This document shows positions 39,589-47,275 of a DNA stretch of 64,000 nt, in pieces. Source of the stretch: an uncultured Clostridia bacterium. GTDB lineage: Bacteria; Bacillota; Clostridia; Christensenellales; Borkfalkiaceae. The stretch covers positions 62,001 through 126,000 of the forward strand of contig CAKQSB010000001.1 of NCBI GenBank assembly GCA_934271735.1, in the 5' to 3' direction. Under the pieces are notes generated by a model. That model ran no database searches. It was not told where the DNA came from and was given only the letters and a program-made list of their open reading frames with translations. Positions within the stretch are counted from its first letter, which is position 1. Each line of letters opens with the position of its first letter. Made by a program: the position numbers and the translations under genes.

Positions 39589-41181
39589 ATGCTGAAAATC
39601 TTAATTAAAAAGCAACTTCTCGAAATAAACCGCGCGCTTTTCTTCGACGCGAAAACGGGAAAACGTCGTTCAACCGCGGGAATTGCATTTTTCGTCGGTT
39701 TGTTCGTCTTATTTTTCGTCTTTCTTATGGCGTGGTTCGCGTTCGAGGCTTACTTCATCGGAGGAGTATTTCTATCGAAAGGTTTAAATTGGTTATTTTT
39801 TGCCGCCACCGGAATCATAGGAATGTTTTTCGGGATTATAGGTAGTGTTTTCAACACATACGCTACCCTTTATATCGCTAAGGATAACGACCTTTTGCTT
39901 TCAATGCCGATACCCGTTAAAAGCATAATTTTATCCCGTCTTGCGAGCGTTTATATAATCGGCGCGATGTATGCGGGAATAGTTACTCTCCCCTCGGCGG
40001 TCGTTTATATGGCTTTGACCGGTTGGGCGGTTAAAGGAATAATAGGCTCGCTGATTTTTTGCGTTGCCGTTTCGCTTGTAGTATTCGTTTTTTCCTGCGG
40101 ACTGGGGTTTATCGTTGCGAAACTTGCAGGCAAGCTCAAAAACAGGGGTATTTTAACGACGATACTTATGCTTGCGCTTATGGGCGCATATTATACGATT
40201 GCCGCTAATGCGGAATTTATATTAAACAAACTTACCGAAAACGGCGAGGCGATAGCGGTCGCGATGAGAATTTACGCTTATCCGCTTTACTCGCTCGGAA
40301 AAGTCGGCGAGGGAGACCCGATATTTTCCGTCTGTTTTCTCGCGGCGACGCTCCTTCTGACTTATCTCGTTTATCTTGTAATATCGAGAAGCTTTTTAAA
40401 AATGGTCACAAGTCCCGAAAAGACAAAAAGCGGCAAATACGACGGGAAAAAGACAAAAAGCAAAAGTCAATTTGCCTCTCTTTTCAAAAAAGAACTCGTA
40501 AGATTTACGACAAGTTCTGCGTATATGTTAAACTGCGGATTAAGCTCGATTTTTATGATAGTCATAGGAATCGTCGCACTCATAAAAGGTTGGTCGATAA
40601 TTTCAGATCCCGAGCTTCACGAATTAGTAAGCCCGTACATTGCGCTTGTAATATATTTAGTTCCGACGGTTATGGCGTCTTTGAATCCGATAACCGCGCC
40701 GTCGATTTCGCTCGAAGGCAAAAATATATGGATTTTAAAGTCCCTGCCGATAGACGCGAGAAAGATTTTAGGCGCAAAATTACTGCTCCATATCGTTTTT
40801 ACCTTACCCGCGGTGGAATTTTTGACAATATGTCTTGCATTATTCTTTAAATCAGAACTTTCAATCGTAATTATTTCCGTGATAATAAGCGCGGCGTATG
40901 TGCTTTGCTCGGCAATGTTCGGATTATTTTTGAACCTTAAACGCCCGAACTTCAGATGGACGAGCGAATCTGTGGCGATAAAACATTGCTTCGCGCTCAT
41001 AATCGACAGTATTGCGGGCATAATTTTTGCGTTCGTAATCGCGTATTTATACCCGTTGTGCATAAAAGTAATCTCTCCGTTTATGTTCGGACTTATACTC
41101 GTTCTGATATTATCCGTTCCTATCGCTTTGCTTTTTCGGTATTTCAACAAGAAAGCCGCGAAAGATTTCGCCGATTTATAA
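39589..41181 (+). CDS. ABC transporter permease
   Basis: Membrane subunit of the exporter. The 530-residue protein has about twelve hydrophobic segments, beginning with FFVGLFVLFFVFLMAWFAFE after a soluble lead, and contains a hydrophilic Lys-rich loop near residue 290 (KTKSGKYDGKKTKSK). The size and layout fit the large two-bundle ABC-2-type permeases found with single ATPases in Clostridia. The gene ends before an AT-rich region with a promoter at 41253. Substrate unknown. Confidence 0.85.
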   Translation: MLKILIKKQLLEINRALFFDAKTGKRRSTAGIAFFVGLFVLFFVFLMAWFAFEAYFIGGVFLSKGLNWLFFAATGIIGMFFGIIGSVFNTYATLYIAKDNDLLLSMPIPVKSIILSRLASVYIIGAMYAGIVTLPSAVVYMALTGWAVKGIIGSLIFCVAVSLVVFVFSCGLGFIVAKLAGKLKNRGILTTILMLALMGAYYTIAANAEFILNKLTENGEAIAVAMRIYAYPLYSLGKVGEGDPIFSVCFLAATLLLTYLVYLVISRSFLKMVTSPEKTKSGKYDGKKTKSKSQFASLFKKELVRFTTSSAYMLNCGLSSIFMIVIGIVALIKGWSIISDPELHELVSPYIALVIYLVPTVMASLNPITAPSISLEGKNIWILKSLPIDARKILGAKLLLHIVFTLPAVEFLTICLALFFKSELSIVIISVIISAAYVLCSAMFGLFLNLKRPNFRWTSESVAIKHCFALIIDSIAGIIFAFVIAYLYPLCIKVISPFMFGLILVLILSVPIALLFRYFNKKAAKDFADL

Positions 41182-41252
41182 TTATTTGTTCGTTAAAGCA
41201 GAGAAAGTTTATTTTCTAAAATAAATCCCCCATAAAATATTACGCAATTATC

Positions 41253-41280
41253 TTGGCTTCTTAAATTTGTATGCTACAAT
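41253..41280 (+). promoter_or_regulatory. Promoter of the interrupted gene at 41333
   Basis: TTGGCT (41253-41258), 16 bases, TACAAT (41275-41280). Confidence 0.5.
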
Positions 41281-41332
41281 GCAATCAAAAAAAATTCTTT
41301 CGAAAATAATGAGAATTAAAAGGAGCAACATA

Positions 41333-42179
41333 ATGGGTGCGGGAGGAACAACAAATCACGGCACATATGCTATTATACCAGCCAAGAATAATACGAACCC
41401 CGCCAAAACGCCGTTATTTCCGCGCCTTTTGTCAAATTCTCGCTTGAAGTACGGTAAGTACATCTGCGTTCGCCTTCGCCAAAATCCATCGAAAATAACG
41501 ACGTTTTGGTCGCTTGCGAGTCTGACGGCGAAATTTTAGGCTAAGACAAGGCACGCGAACGGGTTAATACTTGACGTATAAGCCGCGAGCGTAACGAAGT
41601 ATTAGTCAAAAATACGCCGCCAGACCATGGTTCGGATTATTCTTGTCTGGCATAGCAAGACGCTTAGAAAAAACAGGCAAACAAAACAGCAAAATGCAAA
41701 AATACAATAACCCTTCCGGTTTTAAATATGTAAACTATGAAGACCCGTATGCGAAAATTTATCCGACAAAATGTCCCGTATGCGGAAAAGTCGCTATGAT
41801 TGACAAGTACGGAAACGGCGAATGCAAAAACTGCCTATGGAATCTTGATCGCGCTTGCGAAACAAACCCGGACAGCGTTCAATATCCGAATATGTTATCG
41901 CTTAACAAGGCAAAACTTCTTTATAAACAAGGAAAGCCGTTAAAACCTTCTTTCGAGGATTTTATACAAGGACTTATGATGTACAGCGAAATGACGTTTT
42001 TTTATGCAAACCGCGAAGCAGCTGTATATTATTCGGGTGAAAAGATTTGCTTCGATTACGACGGAAGAACTCAAAAATTTACCAACGAAAACGATTTTTA
42101 CGCTCACGCTTCGATTGGCGACAAATTGTTGAAAGATATCTGGAATAACATAGAAAAAGCAGACTATATGCAATGCTGA
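41333..42179 (+). pseudogene. Gene for a Zn-ribbon (CPxC) protein, split by structured element A
   Basis: The 5' part starts at an ATG with an excellent ribosome site (AAAAGGAG, 41317-41324) and reads MGAGGTTNHGTYAII before it enters element A. After the element the frame continues ARRLEKTGKQNSKM and through a zinc-ribbon domain (KCPVCGKVAMIDKYGNG then CKNC), ending with a helical part at 42179. Deleting 277 bases (element plus one copy of the duplicated ATA) joins the two parts in frame to a 189-residue protein. The internal ATG at 41694 would give 161 residues but lacks a ribosome site. It could be expressed only if the element is spliced or is harmless to translation, so pseudogene is the cautious label. 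Confidence 0.6.
41378..41651 (+). mobile_element. Structured non-coding element A
   Basis: No gene. Terminal inverted repeats CCAGCCAAGAATAATACGAA (41378 on) and TTCGGATTATTCTTGTCTGG (to 41650). Inner stems: P2 41403-41420 with 41491-41509 (CCAAAACG...CGTTTTGG), P3 41520-41530 with 41615-41625 (GTCTGACGGCG/CGCCGCCAGAC). The P2 loop carries GTACGGTAAGTA (41449-41460) and the P3 loop TACTTGACGTAT (41568-41579), which pair at 11 of 12 positions. ATA flanks both ends (41375-41377, 41652-41654). Related to element B. Confidence 0.75.
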
Positions 42180-42192
42180 AAATTAAATAAAA

Positions 42193-42240
42193 AACAGGCA
42201 GGCGCGAGTTTTTTTAAAAAAAACTCGCGCCTGCCGTTTT
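42193..42240. terminator. Bidirectional terminator
   Basis: GGCAGGCGCGAGTTTTTTT pairs perfectly with its inverse copy and is flanked by A and T runs. It separates the interrupted gene and uxaC. Confidence 0.9.
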
Positions 42241-42287
42241 ATCCGCCGAACGAAATTTTTATAACCCGCCCGACTCGCGGTTTTATT

Positions 42288-43676
42288 TTAAATTCCGAAA
42301 TAAGTCGCCGCGTTGCGGTAACAAATATCTTTAATAACCTCTCCGACGAGTTTTTCGTTCGCGGTCATTTCGCCGTTTTCCATCATTCTGCCTAAGTAAT
42401 TGCACAAAATGCGGCGGAAATAATGGTGTCTCGGATAGGAAAGGAAGGATCTGCTGTCGGTGAGCATTCCGATGAACGCGCCGAGATGCCCCGTTGCGGT
42501 TAAATCGTCGAGGTGGCGGTACATACCCACCTTGTTATCCAGAAACCACCAGGCAGGACCGTACTGAATTTTTCCTCTCGCCTCGCTCGACTGGAAGCAC
42601 CCCGCAAGCGTGATAAGTTCTGCGTTCATTTTGGGGTTAAGGTTGAAAAGAATTGTTTTCGGGAGCGATTTTTCGGTGTTTAATCTGTCGAACAACGCCG
42701 AAATATTTTTAAGTCCGTCCTCTTCCGATATGCTGTCGTAACCCGTGTCAAGCCCGAGTTTTAAAAGCATTTCGGTGTTGTTGTTTCTCATCGCGCCGAC
42801 GTGCAGCTCGGTCGCGAGCCCGTTTTCGGCGTAAAGTTTCATAAGGAAATAGGTTAAATATCCTTTGAACTCCCCGATTTCTCCTGCCGTGAGCGTTCCG
42901 CCCTTTCTGCGTTTTGAAAAAGCCTTTTCCGCGGCGGATTTTTCGGCTATCGGGTAAACCGATTCGAGCGCAAGGTCGGCGGCTCTCGTTCCGACTTTTT
43001 TAAACTCGGCAAGTCTTTCTCTCAAAGCCTCTTCAAGGTCGGAAAGAGTATTTATTTTATGCGTTTCGTTTTCGACAAGCGAAATAAAATCATTGTATTT
43101 TTCCGCTTCGATATTCATTATCTTATCGGCGCGGAATGCGGGGATAACTTTGAACTTATATCCCTTTTCGGCGATTTTTTCAAACGTTGTCAAATCGTCG
43201 AAAACTTCGTTCGTCGTGAACACACAGGTGACGGAAGAGCTTTCGATAAGTTTCTGCGGATTTACCTCGTTTTTGGCGATATAATCGTTACACTGCTCCC
43301 ATATCGCCTCGGCGTTTTCCTCGTTTATTTCGAGCTCGCAATTAAAATACTCTTTAAGTTCGACCTGCGACCAGTGATAAAGCGGATTTCCGAAAGCCGT
43401 GCCGAGGGTTTTGCAGTACGCAACGAATTTATCGTGATTGGAGGCGTCGCCCGTGATAAGTCGTTCGTCAACGCCGTAATTTCTCATAAGCCGCCATTTA
43501 TAATGATCTCCGCCGAGCCAGACTTCGCAAATATCCTTGAACGGCTTGTTTTCGAGTATCTGCTTTTCGGGCAGATGACAATGGTAATCGAAAATAGGCA
43601 TATCTTTCGCGTAAGTCTCGTAAAGTCTTGCCGCGGTTTCGTTTTCAAGCAAAAAATCTTTTTTTATATAACTCAT
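42288..43676 (-). CDS. uxaC: Glucuronate isomerase
   Basis: Isomerises D-glucuronate to D-fructuronate (and galacturonate to tagaturonate) in uronic acid breakdown. The 462-residue protein from the start at 43676 begins MSYIKKDFLLENETAARLYE, with the metal-binding DYHCHLP soon after, and continues with LWLGGDHYKWRLMR-like and GHLGAFIGMLTDSRSFLSYP segments typical of the amidohydrolase-fold UxaC family. AGGAGGAG precedes this start; an in-frame upstream extension to 43730 has no support. It has its own promoter and terminator and links the cluster to uronate-containing glycans. Confidence 0.93.
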   Translation of the reverse strand: MSYIKKDFLLENETAARLYETYAKDMPIFDYHCHLPEKQILENKPFKDICEVWLGGDHYKWRLMRNYGVDERLITGDASNHDKFVAYCKTLGTAFGNPLYHWSQVELKEYFNCELEINEENAEAIWEQCNDYIAKNEVNPQKLIESSSVTCVFTTNEVFDDLTTFEKIAEKGYKFKVIPAFRADKIMNIEAEKYNDFISLVENETHKINTLSDLEEALRERLAEFKKVGTRAADLALESVYPIAEKSAAEKAFSKRRKGGTLTAGEIGEFKGYLTYFLMKLYAENGLATELHVGAMRNNNTEMLLKLGLDTGYDSISEEDGLKNISALFDRLNTEKSLPKTILFNLNPKMNAELITLAGCFQSSEARGKIQYGPAWWFLDNKVGMYRHLDDLTATGHLGAFIGMLTDSRSFLSYPRHHYFRRILCNYLGRMMENGEMTANEKLVGEVIKDICYRNAATYFGI

Positions 43677-43756
43677 ATATATATAAAACTCCTCCTGGCG
43701 AGCGTACTCCGTTTCTCCGACGGAGTTCACCCGCCCGACTTATTATTCTCAAGCAA

Positions 43757-43785
43757 ATTATACCCCATATCAATCAATTACGCAA
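43757..43785 (-). promoter_or_regulatory. Promoter of uxaC
   Basis: Minus strand TTGCGT (43780-43785), 17 bases, TATAAT (43757-43762). Confidence 0.6.
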
Positions 43786-43837
43786 CTTATTTTTAAAAAA
43801 AATTCCTTATTCCCCGCAAAAAATTTTTCAAAAACAC

Positions 43838-43866
43838 AAAAAAAGAAGACCGCCGCCGGTCTTCCT
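43838..43866 (-). terminator. Terminator of the GH43-SGNH remnant transcript
   Basis: On the minus strand GAAGACCG and CGGTCTTC form a stem followed by T7, 15 bases after the TAA of the SGNH remnant. Confidence 0.8.
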
Positions 43867-43880
43867 TTTACATTATGTTA

Positions 43881-44310
43881 TTACAAAAACTTCTTTATGG
43901 AATCGACAACTTGTTCCGAGCAAAGTCCGATGTTTTTTTCGTTCGGATGGATAGCCGAGCGGGATTCGAACCACATTAAGTTTTAACGGCGCAAAATTTG
44001 CAAAATCGGCGTTAAACTCACTTATAATACGGCAAGTATGATTGCGTTCGTTTGCCTTGATTTTTCTAAATTTATCGCCGTTAAAATGCGTAGCACCTTA
44101 AAGCCGCATTTTTTAGACAGTTGTGACGAAGATTTGCGCAGATGTTACTTACCGTACTTCAAGCAAAGATTTGCCGCAACAGGCAAAAAAGACGGCTTTA
44201 AGGCTTGATGGGGTTCGAATCCCTCTCGGCTAAGGTCGTCTCGACGATAACTTTTTTCTTCACAGGGTAAATAAGCCCGTATAAGTCGTTTATCGCGATA
44301 TTCCGGCTTT
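43881..44310 (-). pseudogene. C-terminal remnant of an SGNH/GDSL hydrolase, interrupted by element B
   Basis: Downstream of element B the minus strand reads IHPNEKNIGLCSEQVVDSIK to a double stop at 43881. Joining across the element at the duplicated TA gives RRDDLIHPNEKNIGLCSEQ: the DDxIHPNEK box is the catalytic Asp-x-x-His block at the end of SGNH hydrolases. Upstream, in the next frame, NIAINDLYGLIYP fits the preceding family segment, so the remnant also has a frameshift near 44263. It overlaps the end of the GH43-like gene, which suggests a deletion that fused the two. The rest of the hydrolase is absent. Confidence 0.6.
43952..44232 (-). mobile_element. Structured non-coding element B
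   Basis: 281 bases, opposite to element A. Ends TAGCCGAGAGGGATTCGAAC and its near-perfect inverse TTCGAATCCCGCTCGGCTA, TA duplicated at the borders. P2: CCTTAAAGCCG (44193-44203) with CGGCTTTAAGG (44096-44106). P3: TTTTAACGGCG (44076-44086) with CGCCGTTAAAA (43981-43991), both perfect. P2 loop GTACGGTAAGTA (44146-44157) pairs at all 12 positions, with G-U allowed, with TACTTGCCGTAT of the P3 loop (44027-44038). The 22-base left end matches element A at 17 positions. Confidence 0.75.
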
Positions 44311-45330
44311 CAATTTTATTCCCACAACGTAAGTAGCGCCCTCGAACTCGTACGGGTTTTTTCCGTTGCCGCTCGCGCAGTAAAGGTAAATCGGCTTGCC
44401 GTTTTCGTCGAACAACACCGACGGACGCTCCAGGTTGCACTGCTCGGAAACGCTTCCGTCCTCCCATATCAGCTTTCTCGAATACACTTTCGGGTTTTCG
44501 GGAATTTCGAAATGTATGCAATCGTCGCTTTCTGCGTAAAATCCCGCGCCCCATTCGCCCGTAATTCCTGCGTCGCCGTTTTTAGAATCGTCTTTGGTTA
44601 TCATACAGAATTTCTTGCGTTTGTCGTCGTACCACAAGAACGGGTCTTCGATATGTTTGTTTTCGTCCTCGAATTCGAGTATCGGATTTTCGGTAAGCCT
44701 TTCGAATTTTCCGTCGGGCTTGTCTGCCACGGCGATACCGAGTTGCAATGGCTTTCCGAACGCTCTCCTCGATTTATAAACCATATAAGTTTTGCCGCCC
44801 GGAAGAATTACGACGGACGGATTTGTCGTTACCGTGCAATCCCAATGCGAACAATCGCGCGGCTCTAAAAGCGGCTCGTCGCGACGGATAAATTCGCCCT
44901 CGATATCATCCGCAACCGCAACGCCGATACGTTTTCTGTTCCAGGTCTCAACGGCATAACGCTCGTCTATTTCCCGATAATCGCTCGGAATATCTCCCCC
45001 GTAAGTCGTTCCCATATAGTAAAGATAATACTTTCCGTTCCAGTATTTTATACAGGTATTGTGGGTGTTCATTCCGTCGAAAAACCGCCTTCCGCGGCGC
45101 GGCAAAACCTCGCCGTCGAACTTAAATTCGCCGTCGGGGCTGTCCGCCTTGAAGCGGCATACCGTACTGTTGAAAAGCCAGTTTCCGCCAAAACCTATAT
45201 TTTCTTTCCAACGTGAGGAGAACATATAATATTTTCCGTTTGCCTTTATCACCGAGGAATCCCATATATAGTACCCCTCTTCTTTAAGGGCGATATGCGC
45301 TTTTCCCGTTTTATATCCGAAATCCGCCAT
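44290..45330 (-). CDS. GH43/GH117-like five-bladed propeller glycoside hydrolase
   Basis: Probable glycan-active enzyme. The 346-residue protein has the repeated blade pattern of the GH43/GH62/GH117/GH130 superfamily: YYIWDSSVIKANGKYYMFSS, NTCIKYWNGKYYLYYMG, HWDCTVTTNPSVVILPGGKT and HIEDPFLWYDDKRKKF, with conserved acidic residues in the D and E positions. No signal peptide, so it is cytoplasmic. The last residues (AGISR) end at the fusion with the SGNH remnant, so the native C-terminus may be slightly truncated. Substrate is uncertain; neighbours suggest a side chain of a plant glycan. Confidence 0.7.
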   Translation of the reverse strand: MADFGYKTGKAHIALKEEGYYIWDSSVIKANGKYYMFSSRWKENIGFGGNWLFNSTVCRFKADSPDGEFKFDGEVLPRRGRRFFDGMNTHNTCIKYWNGKYYLYYMGTTYGGDIPSDYREIDERYAVETWNRKRIGVAVADDIEGEFIRRDEPLLEPRDCSHWDCTVTTNPSVVILPGGKTYMVYKSRRAFGKPLQLGIAVADKPDGKFERLTENPILEFEDENKHIEDPFLWYDDKRKKFCMITKDDSKNGDAGITGEWGAGFYAESDDCIHFEIPENPKVYSRKLIWEDGSVSEQCNLERPSVLFDENGKPIYLYCASGNGKNPYEFEGATYVVGIKLKAGISR

Positions 45331-45389
45331 TTTTCTTCTCTCTCTTTTCTCATTTTACCGAGGATAAAAAATCCACGTTTATATCAGAT

Positions 45390-45419
45390 ATGTTACTACA
45401 AAGCGGCTGTGATTGTCAA
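45390..45419 (-). promoter_or_regulatory. Promoter of the GH43-like gene
   Basis: Minus strand TTGACA (45414-45419), 18 bases, TAACAT (45390-45395). Confidence 0.6.
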
Positions 45420-45428
45420 TACTTTAAC

Positions 45429-45474
45429 CAACAAATCGACTTTTACGTCAAACAAAAAACAACAAATCGACTTT
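45429..45474. promoter_or_regulatory. Two direct repeats upstream of the GH43-like promoter
   Basis: CAACAAATCGACTTT occurs at 45429-45443 and 45460-45474, 31 bases apart (about three helical turns), just upstream of the -35 box. The arrangement fits an activator such as an AraC-type regulator; none is encoded in the window. Confidence 0.5.
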
Positions 45475-45489
45475 AAAGCCTCTCTTTTT

Positions 45490-45535
45490 TTTAATTTTAT
45501 AAAATGCGGCGGCTCGAATTTTCGAGCCGCCGCAT
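45490..45535 (-). terminator. Intrinsic terminator at the end of the glycan operon
   Basis: ATGCGGCGGCTCGAA and TTCGAGCCGCCGCAT form a perfect 15-bp stem with two loop bases; an A/T run ending AAAAAAAAGAGA follows on the minus strand. Confidence 0.75.
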
Positions 45536-45608
45536 AAGTATCAAGCGATAAATTCGCCGCTTTGATTTAATTTTTTCCGCGCAGACGGATTAAACTTCAG
45601 AAATCCGA

Positions 45609-45866
45609 TTACGCGATAATTTCGGGTGTGTATTCGGTAGTCGATTTCCACACAACGCCGAGTTTCGCGCCGTTTAAAACGTTATCGGAAACTTTGAACG
45701 TAGCTCCGTCCGCCATAGTAAATCCGATCGGGTTATAGAACGCCATAAGAGCCGTACCGTTAATTACCTTATTACCGCTGATTACGACGTTGCCGAGCGT
45801 ACCATTACCGATTGCGCAAAGCATAATCGCGTCGTTCTTCGGTTCGGTTTCGGGGCGTATCTGCAT
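45609..45866 (-). pseudogene. Fragment of a right-handed beta-helix protein
   Basis: An 85-residue frame, MLCAIGNGTLGNVVISGNKV and TALMAFYNPIGFTMADGATF. The Gly/Asn/Val-rich short strands (NVVISGNKVINGT; FKVSDNVLNGAKLGVVWKS) are the coils of a parallel beta-helix such as pectate-lyase-like proteins. No ribosome site and no signal peptide; far below the usual length. It lies between a terminator and the Gfo/Idh gene, so it is probably the leftover C-terminus of a deleted gene in the glycan cluster. Confidence 0.55.
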
Positions 45867-45943
45867 ATCGAATATATCCGCATATCAATATTACAAATCC
45901 GGCAATCGGTAAATCGATTATATAAATTTTCCGTATCGCCTAA

Positions 45944-47173
45944 TTATTTTTCTATTTTAACGGGCTGCCCGCCGCAAAGCCGCGATTTTTCCGCCGCGAA
46001 TGCCATAAGATGACTATCAACCGACACGTCGAGATAAGTTATCCCGTCGGCTTTTTCGCCGTTAAGTTCTTTATATAAACTATTCATCATATAATAGTCT
46101 CCGCCCATATGCCCGCCGACGTTCGCCGCGCTCGTGTCGATATCGACGACTTCTGTTTCGCCACCGAATTCTCTTATTTCAAAACTTCCGCCCTCGATAC
46201 TGCCCGTAAGCTCGGCTTTCGTTCCGTGGATTTTGAGATCTCTGTAAATCTTTTTACTGAAAGCCGTCATTGAGTGGCAGGCGGTTATGCCTTTATCAAA
46301 CTGCAAAATCGTGACTTCGTGATCGACAACGTCGTTATCGCATTTGAAAACGCATCTGTCGTACTGCGAATGGCAAAGATTTTTGAGTATATTTTCGTCC
46401 GTCGGTTCTTCGGAATTGAAATAAGCGGCGAACTCCCTCGAAAAGTCGGTGAGATACAATTTCTGCGCATTATAAATGCAATCTTTCAGCTTACAATCGG
46501 AACAATACGCCGAAGACCCCTCGGGCGCGTGCGCCTTATTGAAAAAGCTAAGCTCGCCTATCGAGGAAACCGCAAGACATTTTTCGCCGATAATCCACCT
46601 TAAAATATCCATATCGTGGCAACATTTTGCGAGTATCATAGGCGAACTCTGCTCTTTGTTCCGCCAAGGACCTCTGACAAAGCTGTGCGCCTGGTGAAAA
46701 TACCCCACGTTTTCGCTCGCACTTATCGTAATGATATCCCCGAGCCGCCCGCTTTCCACAACTTTTTTAACCGCAGAATAAAACGGCGTGTACCTTAAAA
46801 CATGACACACGATCACTTTTCTGCCGTAAGTCTTGCTCGCTTTATAAATTTCGAGACAATCCTCTTCGGTATTCGCGATCGGCTTTTCCAAAAGCAGATC
46901 GTAACCCGCTTTCATAAACGCAAGCGAATGTTCCTTATGCTGATCGTCCTGCGTGCATACGGCTACGATATCCGCGGGTATGTTATCATTCAGAAAGTCG
47001 CGATAATCGACATATAGAGGCACTTTCGGATAGTGTTCTTTCGCGTAAGCGATATTTCTTTCCGCATTTTCGATAATCGCGGCAACATCAAATTTATCGG
47101 GGTAAGCCGCGGCAAAACGCGCGTAAATTTTACCTCTCGCCCCGAGACCCAAAATAACGATTTTCTTTTTCAT
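45944..47173 (-). CDS. Gfo/Idh/MocA-family oxidoreductase (paralogue 1)
   Basis: NAD(P)-dependent sugar-modifying oxidoreductase. The 409-residue protein has the Rossmann motif ILGLGARGKIYARFA, the LLEKPIANTEEDC segment with the conserved EKP motif and the C-terminal alpha/beta domain with the GGHMGGDYYMMNSLY helix. A Cys-rich insertion YCSDCKLKDCIYN at about residue 226 is shared with the second paralogue at 50486 and could bind a metal. It is last of a long minus-strand operon and probably handles a non-standard sugar released by the hydrolases. Confidence 0.85.
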   Translation of the reverse strand: MKKKIVILGLGARGKIYARFAAAYPDKFDVAAIIENAERNIAYAKEHYPKVPLYVDYRDFLNDNIPADIVAVCTQDDQHKEHSLAFMKAGYDLLLEKPIANTEEDCLEIYKASKTYGRKVIVCHVLRYTPFYSAVKKVVESGRLGDIITISASENVGYFHQAHSFVRGPWRNKEQSSPMILAKCCHDMDILRWIIGEKCLAVSSIGELSFFNKAHAPEGSSAYCSDCKLKDCIYNAQKLYLTDFSREFAAYFNSEEPTDENILKNLCHSQYDRCVFKCDNDVVDHEVTILQFDKGITACHSMTAFSKKIYRDLKIHGTKAELTGSIEGGSFEIREFGGETEVVDIDTSAANVGGHMGGDYYMMNSLYKELNGEKADGITYLDVSVDSHLMAFAAEKSRLCGGQPVKIEK

Positions 47174-47225
47174 ATTTCTCCTTTGCGGTTTTCCGCCGCA
47201 TTTTTCGTGAAATCACCCGAAAAAA

Positions 47226-47275
47226 TTACAAATCGAGTTCTTTATAAAATTACAAGCCGAGTTCTTTATAAAAAT
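47226..47275. repeat. Tandem duplication of the 3' end of the GH37-like gene
   Basis: AATTACAA(G/A)(C/T)CGAGTTCTTTATAA occurs twice head to tail, once holding the stop codon of the gene at 47250 and once just beyond it. The copies differ by two bases. Confidence 0.7.

Noticed and set aside
41442..41468. Group II intron domain V, suggested by GTACGGT in element A
   Set aside because: The rest of domain V and the exon-binding parts are absent, and the element is far too short.
43677..43730. Longer N-terminus for uxaC
   Set aside because: AGGAGGAG sits inside this extension and points to the ATG at 43676, where the family start MSYIKKDF lies.
43952..44232. tRNA-like ends (GGTTCGAATCCC followed by CTCGGCT) suggesting a tRNA gene
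   Set aside because: The supposed T-arm does not pair correctly, there is no anticodon arm, and the two ends are inverse copies of each other and belong to element B.
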